This document shows positions 6,684 through 10,819 of a stretch of 10,819 bases of DNA, one piece after another. The notes under the pieces were generated by a model. It had not been told where the DNA came from. It saw only the letters and a list, made by a program, of their open reading frames with translations, and searched no databases. The translations under genes were made by a program, and so were the position numbers. The DNA comes from Oscillospiraceae bacterium. GTDB taxonomy: Bacteria; Bacillota_A; Clostridia; Oscillospirales; Oscillospiraceae. The number at the start of each line of letters is the position of its first letter. Within the stretch, counting starts at the first letter, position 1. Location of the stretch: NCBI GenBank assembly GCA_017411905.1, contig JAFQPB010000037.1, forward strand, positions 1 to 10,819, given 5' to 3'.

Positions 6684-7249
6684 ATGGAACCTCCAATCGA
6701 GCCGATGAATAAAACAATGGGGTACAGCAGGGGAATACTGACCAGTGTCAGCCCCCAGGTGATCAAAAAGCCGATTATTCTCTCCGGGTAGGTGACATTG
6801 AGAAAAATGCCAAATAGGAAAATAAGAAGCTCATAGAGAAGAAAAGCACCTGCAGTGCAGAAAAAGGCAGCACCGAAGCCCTTTTGCAGATAGCTTTGCC
6901 GGAAAATGGCAGCAATAATCGATAGCAGGGTAATAAACACCATTGCATACATACCCGGCGCGCTGCCGGAAAACTGGTAAATGAGGGAAGACACAAGGGC
7001 GAATACACAGCCGTTTTCCACGCCCTCCATAATGCAGATGAGAATAATCGCGCAGGGGACGAGGTCGGTGGCAGCACCAAAGAGCCGGAAACGGCAAAGC
7101 ACCACATCCTGCAAAACGGAGAGCAGCAGCAACACAAGGCCGATGAGCACCCATTTGAGGATGGAAAGCCGCTGCTGCGCGGTGATATAGAGCTTGTTTA
7201 AGATGCCCGAATGGGGCTTATCTGCCTGAAAATCCTGTTTTTTTGTCAT
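6671..7249 (-). CDS. mreD: Rod shape-determining protein MreD
   Basis: A 192-residue integral membrane protein of the elongation complex. About 30 charged or polar N-terminal residues precede five or six hydrophobic segments (about 31-50, 60-77, 81-95, 99-116, 127-150, 158-186). Sequence is poorly conserved in this family, so the call rests on length, membrane layout, the DLVPCAIILICIMEG segment (62-76) and the position between mreC and mrdA. The ATG at 7249 lies 4 nt after the mreC stop and has only a weak GGGTGAT close upstream, which suggests that translation depends on ribosomes finishing mreC. A later start within the first 30 codons cannot be excluded. MreD is thought to link MreC, MreB and the PBP2/RodA pair in the membrane. 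Confidence 0.88.
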   Translation of the reverse strand: MTKKQDFQADKPHSGILNKLYITAQQRLSILKWVLIGLVLLLLSVLQDVVLCRFRLFGAATDLVPCAIILICIMEGVENGCVFALVSSLIYQFSGSAPGMYAMVFITLLSIIAAIFRQSYLQKGFGAAFFCTAGAFLLYELLIFLFGIFLNVTYPERIIGFLITWGLTLVSIPLLYPIVLFIGSIGGSIWNE

Positions 7250-7253
7250 ACAA

Positions 7254-8093
7254 TCACCCGTTATCGTATGCAGTTACGATAAACACCTGCTCCAGCGAAC
7301 CAATGTCTGCCGCCGGACGGAGGAGGGCATACATTGCAATGCCCGTTTCCTCATAACCTGCGTCCATTACATAACCGAGGATCAGTCCCCGGGGATAGAC
7401 CGTAGAGCCGGTGGTGACCACTTGGTCGTTATTGTGAATGACGGAGTTGCTGGGCAGGTAATTCATACGCAAAAGCCCCGAAAGACCAGAGGCATAGCCG
7501 CCGTTGACAATGCCGTTGTAGCCGGTGCCGCCGGTGGAGGAGAGTGTGGCACTGATCTCAATGGAGGAGTCCAATACGGTCTTAATAACAGCATAGTTAT
7601 ACCCTACCTGACTGACGAGACCCACTACCTGCCCGTTTGCGGTGATGGCGCACATACCTACATCCAGACCGTCCCTTGTGCCCCGGTTTATGGTGACGGT
7701 ACTGCTCCAGTCACTGCTGCTCCAGGAGATGATATAGCCGTCTACAAGCTGGAAGTCCTCGTGGGCCTCTTTCAGCTCCAAAAGCTGACGGAGCCGTTCG
7801 TTTTCCCGGGCAATGGCACCGGCCTCCCGGGCATCGTCCTCTAACTTTGCAAGCTGTTCCTTCAGTGCCGTATTTTCCGCAGAGATGAGCTCAAAACGGA
7901 ACATATAGTCATAAAGCTGCCGGGCACTGTCGGTCAGCGAGCTGATGCCCGTGCGGATGGGTGTCAGCACCCCTTGCACCAGTATATCCGGAAGATTGAT
8001 CCCGGTAAGGCCAATGACAACACTGAGGCCAACGGCCAGCAGCAGCACCAAGGCCACAACGACCCGGACACGGGTAGTAAATAAATGCTTCAT
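7254..8093 (-). CDS. mreC: Cell shape-determining protein MreC
   Basis: A 279-residue membrane-anchored scaffold of the elongasome that binds and activates PBP2 outside the membrane. A short tail and one transmembrane helix (about 10-30) are followed by a coiled coil (about 66-110, with AENTALKEQLAKLED and ARENERLRQLLELK) and the two beta-domain core: VTINRGTRDGLDVGM (133-147), NGQVVGLVSQVG (153-164), VVTTGSTVYPRGLILGYV (225-242) and SLEQVFIV (266-273). The frame is open to 8138, but ATG 8093 is chosen because GGAGG (8105-8101) sits 7 nt upstream and the protein then begins right before the membrane helix. That ATG overlaps the maf TGA as ATGA. No long disordered tail is present, unlike some Gram-negative forms. 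Confidence 0.95.
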   Translation of the reverse strand: MKHLFTTRVRVVVALVLLLAVGLSVVIGLTGINLPDILVQGVLTPIRTGISSLTDSARQLYDYMFRFELISAENTALKEQLAKLEDDAREAGAIARENERLRQLLELKEAHEDFQLVDGYIISWSSSDWSSTVTINRGTRDGLDVGMCAITANGQVVGLVSQVGYNYAVIKTVLDSSIEISATLSSTGGTGYNGIVNGGYASGLSGLLRMNYLPSNSVIHNNDQVVTTGSTVYPRGLILGYVMDAGYEETGIAMYALLRPAADIGSLEQVFIVTAYDNG

Positions 8094-8653
8094 TGGGTTT
8101 CCTCCATAAATCTTTGCAGTACCGTATAAAGACGGCACACAGGCAGACCTACCACGTTATAGTAGTCGCCAACCAGCTTTTCCACAAAAATGCAGGCATC
8201 GCTTTGGATACCGTATGCGCCTGCTTTGTCCATAGGGTCACCGGTATGAATGTAATTATAGATTTCAGTCTCCTTTAACTTACGGAAATACACATCGGTA
8301 ATTTCCGTAAAGCTGACAGATCTTTCACCTTGCAGGACAGTCACGCCGGTCATCACCTGATGGGAACGGCCGGAGAGCATTACGAGCATCCGAAAGGCAT
8401 CCTGTTCATCCTTGGGCTTTCCCAAAACCTCGCCGTCACAGACCACAATGGTATCTGCACCGATGACAATATCAGTATCCGTTCGTTCTACGGCATAGGC
8501 TTTATTGCGGCTGATGCGTGCCACCTCATCTTGGGGCAGCCTGCTGCTGTCCATTTTTTCATCCGCCTGCGAGACCCGGACGGTAAACGGGAACGGGAAA
8601 AATCCCATTAGTTCCTGGCGGCGGGGGGACTGGGACGCAAGAATGATTTCCAT
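8090..8653 (-). CDS. maf: Maf family nucleoside triphosphate pyrophosphatase
   Basis: A 187-residue cytoplasmic enzyme that hydrolyses non-canonical or excess nucleoside triphosphates to the monophosphate and diphosphate; older names call it a septum formation inhibitor. Family hallmarks are visible: ILASQSPRRQEL (4-15, with the Ser and two Arg of the phosphate site), IGADTIV (64-70), VLGKPKDE (76-83), LSGRSHQVMTGV (93-104) and GAYGIQ (145-150). The GAYGIQ form, rather than the CEG form, points to the dTTP/UTP-specific YhdE-like branch; this is inference from known subgroup motifs. ATG at 8653 has AAAGGA (8666-8661) 7 nt upstream. It heads the mre cluster, as in several Firmicutes. The 71 nt to the U32 gene show no clear terminator or strong promoter. 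Confidence 0.95.
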   Translation of the reverse strand: MEIILASQSPRRQELMGFFPFPFTVRVSQADEKMDSSRLPQDEVARISRNKAYAVERTDTDIVIGADTIVVCDGEVLGKPKDEQDAFRMLVMLSGRSHQVMTGVTVLQGERSVSFTEITDVYFRKLKETEIYNYIHTGDPMDKAGAYGIQSDACIFVEKLVGDYYNVVGLPVCRLYTVLQRFMEETQ

Positions 8654-8724
8654 AAGAAATTCCTTTCAGGTTTTATTGCGCAGACTAAGCTGAGGGGAAT
8701 TGAACACCGACAGATCTTGGCTTA

Positions 8725-10803
8725 TCATTCCACACCCCGCAGGTAAAGTCCACGGGTGCAGGCACCGGGATCGAAGGGGGCGGAATTTTGGAGGGAGGAG
8801 AGAACGTTGTCTACCTCCCGGGGATTTTCCGTGGTGAAATAAAGGCGGGTAGCCCAAAGCCCCAAGCCTTCCAGCTCATCCCGGCGATCCAGTAAGCTCA
8901 GCTTCTTGCCGTTGAGCAACACACTCCGGCAGGATGCACCGTCTTTGATGATGGGGAAATCTGCACCGGTTTTATCGGTGAGCTTGGTGGGCGTATGGCA
9001 GGTGCACTGGCCGTTGCGGTTGCGAATGAGACAGTTCTCTGTCACCATCAGCGGCAGTCTGCCGTAAATAAGCATTTCGCAGGGTACAGCCTTGCTTACA
9101 TCCCGAATTTGGGGCAGAGTCATCTCAAAGCTGAGGCAGGCAGAGGAAAGCTCCAGCTCCCGGGCGGTGTTCACAGAACCGGAATTGAATAAATTGAGTC
9201 CAAAATCGCCCCGAATGGCCAGATCACATTCACGTACCGGCAGAAGCTGGCCTAAATTGCCGCAAAGGGCAGAAGCAACGCCCAAGCTGCGAACCAGCCG
9301 CAACGCAGCGGAAATTTCGGGCAGTTCCCCGTCGTGGATGATCCGGGGCATTACTGCGCAGATATTCTGACTGCGGCACAGCTCCCGGAAATAGACCGGC
9401 TCAGCCGCCAGAATGTGCAGCGGGATATACAGAACCGCAGGCCGCAGGCGCAAGAGACTGGGTGTGAGCTGTTCCTTTTCGGTAATCTGCACCGTAATGA
9501 CCGGGGCGCGGCGGTTACCGGGGAAACGGGTGGGAAGCTTGGGCTTTCCAAGAGCCACATTTTCCCGGCGTGCCCGCTGAGCGGTGAGCATACTCAGTAC
9601 ATCCCGGCGCATACCGTTGATGGTTGCGGCGGAAAGGGTCAGTCCGGGGGCAATGTCAGCTTCGACAGCCTTGCAGTAATAGGGGGTGCCGCCGGTTTTA
9701 CTGAGACGGGCGGTGAGGGTGGTTTTGTCCAGCGGCAGATTTCGCGCCTGCTCGGGGGCGGGGCCGGAAATGGTGCATACGTGTCCTTCCGGGTCAATGG
9801 CGGAAAGAGACACACTGCTGGGCAGCACCGTTGCCCGGAAAATAACAGGCACTAAGGGATTTTCAGCTGTCTCGTAGCTTTGCTGCATTTCCTTCAGCCA
9901 GGGCTTGTTTTCCGGGGTCTCCTCCCGAATGCCAAACATATCTTTCCCCAAACGCTTATCATAATAAGCATCTGTAAAGCCTTGGCGGTTAAAGGCGGTA
10001 AGAAGCGTTTCTTCCATATCCCGGCGGACAAAGCCCCGGTCCATTGCCTGCCGGTACACACCGGTAACGGCGGCTACATATTCTGCCCGCTTCATCCGAC
10101 CCTCTAATTTGATAGAAGTCACACCGATAGCCTCTAAATCAGAAAGATGGTAAACAAGGCAGTTGTCCTTCAGACTCAGGGGATATTTATTTTGCCAGTT
10201 GCCGTAGCCGTAGCTTTGGCGGCAGGGCTGGGCACAGCGGCCGCGGTTGCCGGAGCGAGAGCCAATGGCGGCAGAAAGGTAGCATTGACCGGAATAGCTC
10301 ATACACAGTGCGCCGTGGGCAAAAACCTCGATCTCAATGGGGGAGTTTTCACAAATATAGCGGATCTCCTCCCGGTTCAGTTCCCGGCTGAGAACCACCC
10401 GGGAAAGCCCCCAACCGGCACAAAGCTGCACACCGGATAGAGAGTGGATGGACATTTGGGTAGAGCCGTGGAGGGGAATGTGGGGGGCAATCTGCCGGCA
10501 AAGCTGCACTACGCCTAAATCCTGTACGATAAACGCATCTACACCGCTTATGGCTGCGTGACGGATCGTTTCCATCACAGAGGGCAGCTCCAAATCAGAA
10601 ACAAGGGTGTTTAATGTCAAATGTACTTTTACACCCCGGACATGGCAGTATTTGACTGCTTCCGTCAGGGCTTCGGGGGAGAAATTTTTGGCACTTTGCC
10701 GGGCGTTAAACTGCCCACAGCCAAGATATACGGCATTTGCGCCATTTTGTACAGCGGCCTTTAGGGCATCCATCGAGCCGGCGGGAGCTAACAGTTCCAG
10801 CAT
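8725..10803 (-). CDS. U32 family protein, long RlhA-like form (probable rRNA hydroxylation factor)
   Basis: A 692-residue cytoplasmic protein. The N-terminal barrel opens with LLAPAGSMDALKAAVQNGANAVYLG (about 4-28), and the U32 signature at 159-177 contains EVFAHGALC and GQC. Cys167, Cys174, Cys190 and Cys194 form the four-cysteine set seen in this family; in characterised relatives activity depends on iron-sulfur cluster supply. KLEGRMKRAEYVA (232-244) is also typical. Residues of about 315-425, including RLSKTGGTPYYCKAVE (366-381), resemble the DUF3656 module found in the long form. E. coli RlhA is of this type and is needed for 23S rRNA C2501 hydroxylation; shorter relatives (TrhP) act on tRNA, and others were annotated as collagenase-like peptidases. 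A second cysteine group (591, 600, 602, 625) lies in the C-terminal third. ATG at 10803 has AAGGAG (10815-10810) 6 nt upstream. Orthology to RlhA is likely but not certain. Confidence 0.88.
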   Translation of the reverse strand: MLELLAPAGSMDALKAAVQNGANAVYLGCGQFNARQSAKNFSPEALTEAVKYCHVRGVKVHLTLNTLVSDLELPSVMETIRHAAISGVDAFIVQDLGVVQLCRQIAPHIPLHGSTQMSIHSLSGVQLCAGWGLSRVVLSRELNREEIRYICENSPIEIEVFAHGALCMSYSGQCYLSAAIGSRSGNRGRCAQPCRQSYGYGNWQNKYPLSLKDNCLVYHLSDLEAIGVTSIKLEGRMKRAEYVAAVTGVYRQAMDRGFVRRDMEETLLTAFNRQGFTDAYYDKRLGKDMFGIREETPENKPWLKEMQQSYETAENPLVPVIFRATVLPSSVSLSAIDPEGHVCTISGPAPEQARNLPLDKTTLTARLSKTGGTPYYCKAVEADIAPGLTLSAATINGMRRDVLSMLTAQRARRENVALGKPKLPTRFPGNRRAPVITVQITEKEQLTPSLLRLRPAVLYIPLHILAAEPVYFRELCRSQNICAVMPRIIHDGELPEISAALRLVRSLGVASALCGNLGQLLPVRECDLAIRGDFGLNLFNSGSVNTARELELSSACLSFEMTLPQIRDVSKAVPCEMLIYGRLPLMVTENCLIRNRNGQCTCHTPTKLTDKTGADFPIIKDGASCRSVLLNGKKLSLLDRRDELEGLGLWATRLYFTTENPREVDNVLSSLQNSAPFDPGACTRGLYLRGVE

Positions 10804-10819
10804 AGCGATCTCCTTATAG

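Noticed and set aside
8094..8138. Fifteen-codon extension of mreC to 8138
   Set aside because: It would overlap maf by 49 nt without a ribosome binding site, whereas ATG 8093 has GGAGG at the right distance.
8654..8724. Possible promoter before maf (GTTCAA ... AATAAA)
   Set aside because: Both boxes match the consensus poorly, so I do not list it as a feature; no T-tailed hairpin is seen in the gap either.
9334..9855. A 173-codon + strand frame with Gly-rich composition
   Set aside because: It is antisense to the U32 gene; the Gly-rich look comes from complementing Pro/Ala/Arg-rich codons.
1..10819. A hidden defence, phage, toxin-antitoxin or biosynthetic system
   Set aside because: Every gene-sized stretch is accounted for by housekeeping or conserved membrane genes on one strand with consistent style; no integrase, transposase, tRNA attachment site or direct repeat was seen.

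Overview
The window is an ordinary, densely packed stretch of bacterial chromosome. It most likely comes from a Gram-positive member of the Clostridia, with a gut Oscillospiraceae-type genome as my best guess. The basis is the Firmicutes-style maf-mreC-mreD-PBP2 cluster, strong AGGAGG-type ribosome binding sites, the DUF421/DUF4363 pair, an aspartyl-tRNA synthetase tail of clostridial type, and a GC-rich palindromic intergenic repeat of a kind I associate with Faecalibacterium and its relatives. The taxonomy is inference from protein style; no rRNA or other marker is present.

Layout. The left edge holds the last 72 codons of aspS on the + strand, followed by a two-way terminator. Everything else (ten genes counting aspS, nine on the - strand) points left, so aspS and the neighbouring P-type ATPase converge. 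The gap between them (about 220-421) holds the terminator and a 150-bp element made of two mirror-image palindromic repeat units. Reading leftward from the right edge (the direction of transcription), the - strand genes are: a long U32 family protein of the RlhA type (10803-8725); maf (8653-8090), mreC (8093-7254), mreD (7249-6671) and the class B transpeptidase PBP2/mrdA (6683-4623), which form one tightly overlapping cell-elongation operon; a DUF421 membrane protein (4569-3892) overlapping a small DUF4363 protein (3895-3515), closed by a strong terminator; then thiN (3438-2797) overlapping a CtpE/Exp7-like cation P-type ATPase (2800-422).

How the genes work together. MreC and MreD are membrane partners of the elongasome and PBP2 is its crosslinking enzyme, so the four-gene block is a wall-elongation unit with the nucleotide-housekeeping enzyme Maf at its head. 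mreB is not in this block. The DUF421-DUF4363 and thiN-ATPase pairs are each joined by ATGA stop/start overlaps, which implies translational coupling; ThiN makes thiamine diphosphate, but I see no sequence-based reason for linking it to the ATPase beyond the shared transcript. Two credible housekeeping-type promoters can be read, one before DUF421 and one embedded in the terminator before thiN. The 71-bp gap between the U32 gene and maf (8654-8724) shows no convincing terminator or promoter, so U32-to-PBP2 may be one transcript.

I looked for a hidden system (CRISPR, toxin-antitoxin, phage, defence, retron, biosynthetic cluster) and found none. The points most worth a second look are the twin palindromic repeat, the hairpin that covers the DUF421 ribosome binding site directly behind a consensus -10 box, and the conserved-domain pairings of the two small operons.
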